Made by a program: the position numbers and the translations under genes. Of a DNA stretch of 64,000 nt, positions 13,800 to 27,100 are shown in pieces. Location of the stretch: the NCBI GenBank assembly GCA_019009955.1, contig CM032230.1, positions 16,526,001 through 16,590,000 on the forward strand, given 5' to 3'. Origin of the DNA: Riptortus pedestris (lineage: Eukaryota; Arthropoda; Insecta; Hemiptera; Alydidae). The notes below the pieces were generated by a model that was given only the letters and a program-made list of their open reading frames with translations, was not told the DNA's origin and ran no database searches. The stretch's first letter is position 1, and each line of letters begins with the position of its first letter.

Positions 13800-16700
13800 C
13801 ATTTGACACAATAAAAGCAGAATACGAATAACAATAATTCAAACATCTAAGTTGGTTTGAAATACATATTAATTTGAATCTCAATTTGAATTTTAAATAA
13901 AAACCATGGCATATATTTAAATATTTTTGTAGCCAGTGAAGCAAGTAGCACACCAGCCATAATGAAAATGCCAGAAAATAATCGTCTAGAGGTGGAACAT
14001 CAGAGGCAATATGGTGTATGATGATGTGGCTATTGGGCTTTATCTGATGTATTAGGAGGATCTTACGCAGTTTCCTTCACATGCAATATAAATAAATAAA
14101 TAAAAAAAATAAAAACAAAAAAAAAACTCGTAAATGTTTTGAACTATGAGAGGAAAACAGAATCTCTTCACTTTACAAGAAAGAGTATAAATAATTGGAC
14201 TATTTATTTTAGTATAAATGACAAAATTCAGAGAAAATATACTAACTATGGAATGTGTATTTAATCCACAGAGATTATAAATTATACTAAGCTCCCTTCA
14301 ATTCATTCTCATTTAATATTTCCCTTAGTAATATTACACATATATTACATATTAGTAATATGTAACTCATAAAGAAAGTAATTCAGACGTATAAGTTCAT
14401 GTGCTTTGAGCTTACATCTGTACAGTAGAATGTTCATTTTATTTGTCACAGATAGTGGGTACTGAATGTAAGAATTGTTCTAGCGTTTTTCTAGGGGAAA
14501 TCTGCTAAAAAGGGAGTTGAATATCAGGTGTAGGTTGTGAGTAAAAAGTAAATAGCGAGAAAATATATATACCTGAGTGAGTATGTAGATGTAGATCTAG
14601 AGGATGAAGGAAGATGGGGTGATACAGTGAGAGGAGTAGTTGAGGATGTGGTAGGGACTGCTGTAGGTTTAGGAGGCGGTGGCTGTAGGGGCGTGGAGGC
14701 AGGGCCATCTCTGCTAGGCCCCACCCCCACCCTCGTCCTCTCCAGTTCCTGTTCCCTTCTTTTCACACGGAGGAGGTCAGGCATGCTCGGGTAAATCAGT
14801 TCTTCATAAGGCTGAGGAGCTTTTCGTTTTCGTTCACTACTTGCTCCGTCTCTTCTTACAGGAATTCTCTTGGCATCTAAAACCTACACAAGAAAAATTA
14901 CTTCAAATATTTATATATACATTATGTGATTCGGTACAATTTACGATAAGTAAAGGTAGGTTAGGTTTAAAGTTTACTAACAGTAAAAAAATACTTTTCA
15001 ATAATGATAAATATGTAATTTGTAGAATTAAAACTTATAACTTTCCATAAAATCAATAGTAAGTGATGTTGCAAATTCATGATTCACTTAAAAGAATTTA
15101 TAACTATTTATTATATTTGGTGGTAAAATGTAATTCTACTTGTAGTGATAAAGCGATGTTTATCTTGTCAATAATGTTTACTTTCTCCAGGAGAGATTAG
15201 TCAGTGTGTATTCATGGATCAGTTTCAATTGACATTGCATATCTTTAAGAGGTATTTAACTTTAAGAGAAAAAGTCTGTCATGAGGGGCTGTATAAATTA
15301 AGTAGATTCCCCACTTGCTGATATTACACACTAAAAGTGTAACTTGCTTAATATTTGAATTACAAAAAAATGTAAAAGTCCAATGAAAATAATATTTGGT
15401 ACTTAAGCTTCGAATAAAATGTTTCATAATATAAACAACTCATTATTAATATGAAATGAGAAGAAGTGGGATTTCCTGAAAATAAAAAAGTGCAAACATC
15501 TTGGTTCATATTCAAGATAGAGAACAAATTTATATAATAACATTTATAGAACATTACATCTGCAATAAGATTGGTTCTATATAACTTTTCTAACCAATGT
15601 AACAAAGATAAAACGAATTTTCAAATTCCCCCTCCCACCAGTCCGATTTCAGCTGTTAACAAACTTAATCTATAGTTTTACAAATAACACTTATGTATCA
15701 AGTTTGATAAGACAAAAATTGCAACCACTAGAGTGGTAACATACATACATACATAATATATATGTATATATTTGAACGGACTTCATTTTTGTCTCTACTA
15801 GCAGGATAGCTGGACATGACATGAAGTTTTAGAAAAACTGTGTTGAAACCTTAAAAGCGGCTAAGAGAGAAAGAGAAAAAAAATGCTTTCAACAATTAGT
15901 CATTTTTTAATTCCAAAAAGCAATCTTAAGCTCAACTCAAGATATTAGAAAAAAAAATTGATCAAGGTGTGCAAACTAAGCTGAGTTGCCACCTTCTGCA
16001 ATACCATACTGATGACACATCCCATATTCTGTACTGGATATATCCTGTTATAAGAAGCCCACATATATTTCACTTGACACGAGATGTTAATTAACCCTTT
16101 GACAGCTCTAGACGAGATAACTCGTTCCCGTCCGCCCGCTACCCCTCGCGCAGGACGAGATATTTCGTCACCGTTTTCCCACTGTTTTACCGCTCCAAGC
16201 TCCAAACGATATAACTCGTCTCGACTGTGGTACATCCTAGCGGATCCTCGGAGTTAATAAATATTTCTAGCGGCTGCTAGGCTGCAGGGGTGTCTCTATT
16301 GGAGAAATATTTGTTCCTATCCCGTAACTGTAGAATCTTTGGGTTTTCCAAGAAGAGAAACCCAACCCCCCCTTTTCTACCTGCTATTGTTTCCGTCTGA
16401 AATGGTAAATTATTAAAATATTACTTGAAATAAAAAAACTGTATATAAGATAATAAAATCATTTCAATCATGTTCATTATTTCCTTCATAAATCACGTAA
16501 TCTTTCATTACAATAGCATTTTAATTTATTGAAATAATGATATAGGTATTACAGAATCATACAAAGAAAATAAAACATTAAGAAATAGTCGGAAAAGGGA
16601 GTGAGGTATTGAAGGAGACAGCTGCGGAGAGTGGCCTTGACCCCTTAGCTTGGGAGGGTGATAGCCGGCTGGCCCTCCCCAACTACTCCACCCGCCTTCT

Positions 16701-19700
16701 CCCTTAAAATTGAAGGTATAGGGATGGACTTAAACCATTTGATTGTAAGATTTCACACTCTGGTAGGATACCCACTGCTAAGATCTGGTAAGAGTAACAT
16801 ATTAATGGAGCAATGATAATAAATAGCAGACACAACTGGGGGCGATTTTCAACAATGTTGAGGTAAAATGATTTATGAAATTTAAGGAGATTTACATCTC
16901 TTATCATTATCATGGAAGATTTAATGAATACATACTTTCAATTTGTTTTAACATTACATATCATTTTTAGTTGTAGTTTAAAATACCATCATCATTACTT
17001 TTATTAACAAAGAAACAACTTTTGCAATGTGCATGACTGCCAAAAAGCCAATAGGAAACAAAATATCACAATTTTTCATTTCAGTCTTCCCTTATAACCC
17101 CCACTCCTATTCGTCCCTAGATATATTAGTATAGCCTAAAGTCGGATAAGCAATATTAAGTTTCATAAAATTTGGTTCAGTAGTTTAGGTTTGAAAAGGT
17201 AACAAAAAATAGACACCAAAGCCAAATATTGCTGATATCTTTTCAATTCCATTGGAACGAAAAAGTATCGTGACATTTTGAGAAAAAAAAAATCAATGGA
17301 CAGAAAGAGGTTTCATTATGTAAGTCTTAAATAAAAGAGAATTTGTATTGAACATACAGGAGTAGAGAACTGCTGAAGAGCCCGGAGTATCCTAAGGGCG
17401 GATGTTCCGATAGTATCCTGCTGTAGCTGGGAGGTAGGAGATGCCTTGACACTCACGACCCTTGTCTGATCTACAGTAGCCGAGAGGCGGGACGATGACC
17501 CTCCAAATGTAGTCTGCCCTGGATAGAAACAGCTCTCATCTCCTATCGACGTCCTTCTAAATCCGCTCTAAAAACAAACACATCTATTTAACTAGAGTCA
17601 AACTACAAGTGACAAACAAAGCATTATCAGTGAATTACTAAATACCAAACTTCATTTTATAAATATTTTTTTTTTTTTTAAATTGAGGAATTGAAAATAT
17701 AAATTACAAGTATAAAATCACTTGTGTATCCACCCCTGTAATCATGCAACTTACAATGTAAATTAATACTATTTTATTAAGAAGCAAGTTAGGGATTTAA
17801 TACCTTTTAACCAATGCAAACAAGAGATAACATATCTTAATATGATTTTAGAGCTATTCCCAGGACATTTACATCTTTCAAAAGTAATTCTTTGATTTGA
17901 CTGACTTCTTTCTTTTTCTTTTGTAGTGTGTGAACTTAGTATCCACAATTGAATAGAAATACAGGTAAAAATCAGTACTACATTTTATTTAGAGCTATAA
18001 GGGGTTTTAAATATTATAAAGACAGATTTATCTGCATTCTTCAAAGGAAAATGTGATTATTTTGGACGTAGATGCTATTCAGCAAATATCACAATTAACT
18101 AAGAATTATTTCCAGAGAAATGCCTTGTCCCAGTAGAGATAGTTACTCCAGAACTGTAAACAACTGACATTCGTAACCCAGTTGGAATGTGAGGAGATCG
18201 AGGGTATCAGTAGTAACCCACCTGGAATATGAGGAACATGAAAGGTTTACTAACTCAATAGCTTGATAGGGTTATCCATTGAGTAGGAACATGAGTTTAC
18301 TAAAGACTGAATACACGTATAATCCTGCTGATATATGAGTTAGGGGGAAAACTATAGTTTTGAAATGGCCCATCTTGTGTCTATAGAAATAATATGGGGC
18401 ATTTAAGCAAGATATTTAGGAATGTAATGGCTCATTGGTAATGTAAAATGAATAGTAGATGAATACTAAAGGCTAAAAACTGAAGAAAAAAGTACAAATA
18501 GCTGTTAATTGTGAGATAACACTTTACGACAAGATTAGTTTTATATATTTTTTGGTGAGCATGATAAGAGATATTTATTTCATATTTTACCACTTATCTA
18601 AACCATCCACTTCTCTTGGTCCGATTTGGCCATTATCAAAATTAGGCTGTAGATTTGCCTGCAATGTTTAAAAATAAAGTTTAATAAGCAATTACAAGTA
18701 CACCCTTCAGAGCATTAATAAAGTGTATCATGCAAGGGCTGTGTAAATTAAGTAGATTTCCCACTTGTTGCAATGACACACTGGTGATCTCATTTCACAA
18801 TCTATTTTCTATTTTTCCCATAATAAGAAGCTTATGTAAACAGGAATTAAAATGTAAGCTGACATGTCTAGTAACTCAGTTATTCACAGTTAAAACTGGA
18901 TAAGTAGAAGTGCTGAAGATTGAGAATAAGAAAGTAAAAATATGTGTGTAATTGTCTGTTGAATGGATTTTATTTACATTAATTCATAGTTAAGATCAAT
19001 GGGCATTAGAAGAGAGATATAAAACTGGACCAATTGGCATTTGAAGAAAGGTATCAGAAATTACACCATGAATCAACTTGGAATTGAACAGGATTTATGA
19101 TATGGAGGGCAAGATTAAATAGTTACTTTAGTACATTTGTTTTTGAATAGCAGTATTATCATTGATGTATGGGTAGTTATTACAAAAATAAATTTGTTTA
19201 AGCAAACAAGATGCCTATTATCTTATGTGACGGTTATTAAATATGAAAGAGAACTGCTCCTTACCCTGTTGAGGGGGTTATTGAATACATAAGTATCGAA
19301 CGAAGGTTGGGAAGATGTAGAGAGATTCATGCTGGTAGTCCTGTTGAGGAATGAAGTAGGCTTCAAAGTGTTGCTAGACAGTCTCCTAATAGTACCTAAA
19401 CAAAAATGAAATGTCTCGTCTATATCATTCTAATTCTAATTTTAAAAATTTAATTAAATATGGCATATAATTGTAAAAAAATAATGCTCCCTGAAATAAA
19501 ACCAATATTTGATTTCTTAATGTTGTGCTAAATGCATAATAAAACCCATTAAATAGCTTACTATATAATAGCTAATAATAATTATAATGATAATAATATA
19601 TACGTGTATACATACGTGCTCACAGAGAAAAATAAGCAAATGTACCAACATTAGAAAAATAATGGTATTTTATTGGAGCGATTGCCTAGTCTAGACCTGT

Positions 19701-21146
19701 TGACTCTAGAAAAAGATAAACACACAAGGAAGTGGATCCTTAAATGCTTTTCATAAATAGGAGTATCCTAAAGTATAGTTTCCACCACTTGCACATCATT
19801 GGTTACAGTTGCAGAAAAGCTGCAGAATTGTTGGACACCATTTGATATCTCGGCATGCAAAATGAACGATGGAAATTTGCAATCATCTGAAAACCCAATG
19901 GACATGTTTTATCAAACAAATTGTGACTAGTGATGTATAATGAATCTGTGTATTTAAAAAATCCTAATAACCCAAGTCATGGGTTAACAACCGGCATTAC
20001 CTAACAGGACAGGACAACACCTCCCCCCCTCCCTGTGGTGCATAGTGATTTAAAAAAAAACATGAAAATCTGTATACAGTGGTTTTTCAAGAGTATAATA
20101 CACTTCAAGTTAAGCTATGAGCAATAACATCAGAGGTTTATTGCCTCCTAACTCGGGCAGAGCCCAATGGTAGCCACTAAGGGTGAGCACCATGCATGTT
20201 CTACTACAGCGAGATCCTGCACATTCTAGATCCTAGATTAGCACAGCAAAAACCAAGGAGTTGGAATTCCAAAATCTTCCTCATCCAGCCTGTAGTTGGT
20301 TCTTGCACCTTCAGATTACTATCTGTTCTGTTCCATGACACACTTCCTCCTATACTCTTCTTCCCATTGAATTGCAATTAACTGTAGCAGAAAACCTTGG
20401 AGTAGACAATATAATATTCCTAGGATATTACTGATTAGGTAATCATGGTATGATTTTTTTTAGAGCAGAATACATCTTCAATAAATAATTAGCAGGTAAA
20501 GTCTCTACCTAGCCTAGTACTCTGCAACTTAACTACAGATCTAATACAGCTACCAACCATTTTGAAAAACTCTCAATCCTAATCTCTCGAAATATGATGT
20601 CCTACAGTCAACAATTAAAGATCAATAATAAAAGTCTTAAAGTAGGATATCTTACAAAGTGTAAGCATTGATTATTAGCACAAAATCAGACAGTAAATTG
20701 TTAATAATTATAAAAATTTAGTTTGGCTTGGAAAGAAGAGTTTATACAACAAGTTAGTAGCTCAGTTGGTACGGCTATATATAGAGGATTCTGGTGTTCG
20801 AATTACACCAGCTGTGAACATTTTTTCAATAAAATAAAAATTAATTTTTAATTGACATTAATAAATGAATATTTAGACTAAAATGTATATAAAAAACATG
20901 AAATTACATAAATAGTGAATATTTGTACATACTGGGATTAGGCCTAGCAGTCGGTGAGGGAGGAGTGGGAGTAGAGAGCTGGGTGTGAGGGCGCTCTGCT
21001 CCGGGGACTAGCGATGAACAGCCGCTCGTAGTCTCGCTCTCATCACTCGCATCATCTCTCGCTTTCTCTCTCACTGAAATTATTATAGAACAAAGTCAGA
21101 TTAATCCCCCAAATAAGTGCATATAATTGGGTACAAAATATGGAGA

Positions 21147-21188
<42 letters not shown>

Positions 21189-24100
21189 TTTGAATGATTC
21201 AAACCTTAAAATATGTATTGGATTTTATTGAGTTAATAAAAACCACAGCTGATGCAAGGGTCAGGATCTACAATGAATTAGAATATTCAAAGGATTGAAT
21301 AAGGCCTCCTTGTCCGTGCCATATTGTGGCATCCTCAAACAACATCTCTGCAGATGACTATTCAATTACCTCATATTACAGTCTCTGCAGGGATTATTAC
21401 TCAGGTAATCTAGTTATGAGCCCAGAAAAATGCTAATAGCAATAGTATATTTTACATATGAAAGTACTCTTGTCTCACTGAGCTAACTGTATATAACTAG
21501 TAGTTGAACATTGATCTTATTTGTAAGATGGAAGTCTAGTGATAAGTCTAAAATGGAAAATACTAAGAGAAGGAGGTGTGTTCCACATACTTATACAAAA
21601 TATTTGCAACTACATTTTCTTTTAAACAGTTTTCTATTATTCCAAAGTTTTAAATTAAAAAAAATAAAAAGGTGTACAAACTAAACCAAGACATATTTTA
21701 AGCATGACATCTCTCTATTAAAATTATAGTGTTAACATAAAAATGAAAAAGTAATAATGAATTATATGTTATCAATATAAAAATTTGCAGACTGTTAAAC
21801 AAAAAGAGCTGAACTGAGATAGCGAGCTACATCACGGGTGACAGCAATTTGTGATAACATGATTATTGCAATGAAAAGAAGGAATAATATTCAAGTAATG
21901 AATTTCTCAGGAAATGATTTGTGCCTCTCAGACATATTTGATACTAGAACAGCGACTGGTTTGTATTGGAGAGGCTTCAACATTAACAGGCTCAGAATAA
22001 TACCCCCCCCCCCCCAAAACATTATTTGATTTCAATTGCTAAGGTTTATTACTTTGGCTTGGTTTAAGTATTTAAAGATTCATCTGGCTCTCCAATGAAG
22101 TTTATAAACTGGCAGGCATCGTTTGTTACCATACAAGGACTCCAGACAATAAAAGTTTTGAAAATCAATTAAGATTGCAGAAGAGCTTAAGAAAGCCATG
22201 TGGGTTAAGACATTGGTATTAATAGTAATTATATATATTGGCTACTGAATTTGGATAGCTTAATCTGTCTCTGTAATTACTTTAGTTTTGTTTTTTTGTA
22301 GCCCTGAAGATGACTGTGTAGATAGCGGGAAACCCTTTCGGCCTCTTATGTATATTGTGCAAACTTGCGAGAGCTAACTTTGTTTTTGGCAAGTCTTCTT
22401 TATCAGCCGCACAACCAGCAACAATACCAATGACACCTCCTCCCCTCCCCCTCCCCAAGTCCTTAAGCTAGTTATAACCTATTTATTTCATAAGTTTGAA
22501 TTTGAATATTGATGAAGCTCAATAGGTTTTCTCCAGTTATTTGTGATCATCCGAGAAAAAGTGATTATGAATTTGGATTGCAACTGAATAAATTTCTAAT
22601 ATTTTTTTTCTATCCGCAGGCAATGACTGGTAGTTTTTTTTTTCTGTGCAGCAATTCTTGCACAGGGGAAGGAAGAGATAAAAGACAAGCATTGGTTTCT
22701 CACTGTCTTCTATACAAGACGAACAACATTGCAAGAAAATTAGAGTAATCTACACTGAAGATCCACCAATTAATGAAGGTTTATAGCCTTTATATCACTC
22801 AAATTTCTTGACGCTTACATTATTTATCAGTATCAGTAGGTCACTCACATTAGGTATAAATATTCAAACATTTTCCAATATTAAAATTTTTGAGAAAGTA
22901 CATTGGTATTGTAATATTAACAAATACACAACTGGCTCAGACTACATAGACATTAAGAGATCTAGCAGGTTTATTATTTCTCCTGAGTTTTGAAGGATGT
23001 AATGGAAAAATAAAAAAAAATCTTTGTCAAGATGAGGAATTAAGGTCTGCCACACGGTACTGATAAAGTAGCCAGCTGAATGTATTCTCGGCATATGATG
23101 ATGGCATTACATGCTGAAGATCACTATTATTTTTCATTTAAGTAGATACTCAAATTCCCCCAGTGTTTGGGGGTCAAAGACCTGAAAGGTCACTAGACAC
23201 GGTGTAAATAAATGCTATACCCAGTATCAAGGAGTGAGTATGTTATCCACTATCCTAACATGGAAGTAATGACATGGGGCTGGATACAAGAATGGAGTAA
23301 TATTTCAACCTCTTCTCCATACCTTTGAAGGCAAATAAATGCTTTAAAAAGTATTAGGATAATTAAGACTTACAGTTAACTTTGGAAGGTGATGGGGTCG
23401 CATGGCGTATAGCTGGAGTAGAGGCAACGAAGTGGCGAAGGTGGAGTCCACTGGGACCAGCTACAGGCCTCTCTTCATCACTCCGACTCAGGATAGGGCT
23501 AATCTCTCCACTCCCTCGACCTGCAATGTCACAAAAGATCAGTTTAAGTAAATTAAAGTCAATATAAAACTTGAAAATGGCATCCACAATCTTATTTATA
23601 TTAGAATAGTTTAAGATAAGGAATTTTTGTAATGTTCTTGTGAAATTAATTTTAAAAATATTAATATTGGTTAAAAAAAAAATGTATTTATTAGCATCTA
23701 TTTTGTGCTACTGAGGCTAATTGGTTTGGGTTATCTACAGATTACCACCCTTTTCTAGCCAGGGTAAGACTAAGGATTTTATTCAATGGGTGTGTCACTA
23801 TATAAATTCTTATTGCCTATGCGGGAATGGAACTCGCCACTCTTAAGTTTACCATGTGAGATTAGGATCAACACCTTAGCACTCATGGCTAACTTGAGCC
23901 TCTCGATAATGGTAAGAACAGATATTTATGATGTCATAATAGAACTTATAATAATATACTTCTTGCCAGAATTAGTGTATTATTTATACCAATTAAGACA
24001 AAAATCAGTTCAGAGGCATTAACTTTCATTATCAATCTGCCTGTTGTGGGTCATGCATTAAGAAGTTTGTCACACAGAGGCTGCATAAAACTAAGTAGAC

Positions 24101-27100
24101 TACCCATATCCGACAATGCTTTCTGAACTGACACCAATAACAGGACTTGAAATTCTAGTTGAACACGGGATGGGGTTTAGTTGAGACCGAAAAATTAAAA
24201 GTCCATGGTAGGATCAATGGACAGTTGACGAAATTTTTGAAAATCAGGCTGTGAATACTTCCTCAATAGCTGATTTCTCTCAAGAGAAATCTGAAATTTC
24301 AGTTTTCTATAGTTGTAGTTCTATTAAATTCTTAGGTCACATCAAAGATCCTTCAAAAAATATTTTAATTATGAAATTCGTTATAACTTTACAAAATCAA
24401 ACACAGGGAATAACAACTGGACGTTGCCACACAAATAATAAAACTAACAATCATATCATTATACTTATAGAAAGTGCCAACAATTGTGATTTTTGCAAGC
24501 AACACAACCAAATTACAATATGCCAAGATTGCATTGAACAAGTCACTGTCCTAAAGTGAAGCAGTATTATGTTCCATTCAGGTACAGTGCTTTATTATAA
24601 TCAGTTATCAAGTTTCGTGAGTTGTAATTGTTTGCAATGCCTGATGACTCAAGCTGAAAACTGTGGTCGGAACGGGAGTTACTGGATGAGTTAGAGTACC
24701 CATTTCCAGAGGGTCATATAAATCAAATGACGGTGATCACAACAACTCCATCAAGATGGAGCCATGTAGATAGTACATAAAGAAGATGGAGCCATGTAGA
24801 TAGTACATAAAGAAGATGAAGGAAGAGGTATGGTTTACAAAGAACCCACACACGTAACCCCAAATACACACCTCTCTTAAATAACACAAACTTTAATAGC
24901 TGATATTATTCAGAACAGAGCAAAGTTATAACAAGTTATATTGTGAGTGTATGTATATATGTGTGTCTATACATATATACATACAGTAAATAGTTATCCA
25001 GTTGTTATCTTTTAGAGGCAGGACAATTTCCTCGATCTCATCTCTACTAGATGACTCAGCTTCCTCAATATTCTCATCACTGAACAAATCTAACTAATGA
25101 GGTTGCCAACTGGACCTGTCCAGGAATTGCAGTCATCACATTAAACATTATATATGGTAATGAAATAAAATTAGATAGCCCTACTGGTGTGGAAGAGAAG
25201 AGCCTGGAGAAACATATTTGGAGCTGAAGAAGAGCTGCATGGATGGAGGGATCAGAAGCAACGCTGAACTGATACAGGGAACCTGATATAGGCTTGCTAT
25301 TAAAACTGCATTGGTTAAGACATGTCAAGAGGATAGGGTCCAGTAAGTGTGCCAGGAAAATGTTCTATGGAACACTAGGTGGCAGGCCTGATATATGTGA
25401 CTAGATAAGCTTAGTGTGATTTGCAGACATTGAGGCTATCTGGAGAGCTGTGCGGAATGCATTAAGATGATGGCAAATGTCAAAGCCTTGCAAGGACTGA
25501 AACTCCCAGTTATTAGTTATAAAACCGTCAGCTGTAGTGTGGGGAAAACGGTTGAATACCAAACAACACTGAAAAGTTGATCAACGAGAGAAGTAAATCC
25601 TAGGAGGGGTATAGTTTGGAGAAGACGAAAGGCTTAAGAAAAAGATTTTTAATCTGAATTTCTATTAGTCTCATTGTTGAGGCCTTGTTTTTGTTAACTA
25701 TAGAAGTAGTTCATATATTCCATTCACAATGTTCCCCATTGAACAACCCCTTTAAACATTTGATCTATAACAGTGATGGATTATTTGAATATGACATTTA
25801 GGTCTCCCCTGTTATCATATTGAACAAAAATTGCTATAAAGTACAGGGTCACAAATTAAATGAAAACTAAATGAGAATATTTACATTTGAGTTTGTGTGA
25901 GGGATATACGGTGTGAAACCAACACCTCACTCAAATTACCCTAGCCGCCTCACAGATGGCACCAAAATATCATTGAATAATATCAACCAATTTTGAAATT
26001 GAGACTGTGCAAGTTTTCCGAAACCCATTAAAGATACAGCCAGTACATGAAATACCCCCTTATGAAGTGGAGAGGAGTCATTATATAGCTACTTGTTTCC
26101 TCTTTACTCTGATATATAACACAGTAGAGGACAGTAAGTCAAACTTTTGTTTTTTAATAAAAAAAAATAATTCAAAATTCTGAAAAAGATGTTTTAATAT
26201 TCTATAAAAATGTAGGGAATGAGATATTAAATAGTATGCAAATAATAGATAACAGAGGCATGGTTAAAATAATTTCAAATGAAAATGGAAAATAAGTTCA
26301 ATATCAATAATTGAACTAGAGAGAAGAATGAAAACTAGCCTTCTCCAATTGGCTGACCAACCATGCTACATTACATTTGCCAAGGTTTACCTTTTTATAG
26401 TCTTTATCAACTTTGTTTCAAAATATTTTAAATGTGAACTCATTACCCAGGAATTTTGAAAATCTAAAATAACGCCTAGTGAAGAATGAGCATGCATAAA
26501 ATGCCACATCTATAGCTTAATAGGGAGAAATCTCTTCTAAACATTGACTCAAGTGATTTTGGGAGGTCTATTTCTAAAAAAATTTGAATGAAATTTACTC
26601 GGCCATACTTCCAATTAGGGTTGATGTTGAGAAAATCTTATTATATTTGATGTTTTACTTAAATAAGGGCTCACTTCATAACGCAGGATGATGAGATGAA
26701 GTTTCTAATTAAAGTATGTTTATTTGGCAAGGTTTACCTTTTTATAGTCTTTATCAACTTTGTTTCAAAATATTTTAACTGTGAACACATTACCCAGGAA
26801 TTTTCAAAATCTAAAATATCGCCTAGTGAAGAATGAGCATGCGTAAAATGCCACATCTCCAGCTTAATGGGGAGCAATCTCTTCTAAACATTGACTCCAG
26901 TGATTTTGGGAGGTCTATTTCTAAAAAAAATTGAATGAAATTTACACGGCCATACTTCCAATCAGGGTTGATGTTGAGAAAATCTTATTATATTTGATGT
27001 TTTACTTAATTAAGGGCTCACTTCATAACTCAGGATGATGAGATGAAGTTTCTATTTAAAGTATGTTTATTTGACAAGGAATAGCTCCAACAGTTTTGAA

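Noticed and set aside
20752..20823. Functional tRNA gene
   Set aside because: T-arm is good but acceptor and anticodon stems do not form; kept only as tRNA-like repeat.
22300..22400. CCTGAAGATGACTGTGTAGA / GGGAAACCCTTTCGG segment as a LINE or gene end
   Set aside because: Resembles motifs common near retroelement ends in insects, but nothing else supports an element here.
24251..24559. 102-aa ORF with a CxxC-CxxC pattern near the C-terminus
   Set aside because: Begins inside a family A end and has no recognisable domain; the Cys pairs could be chance. Intronic in Nup153.
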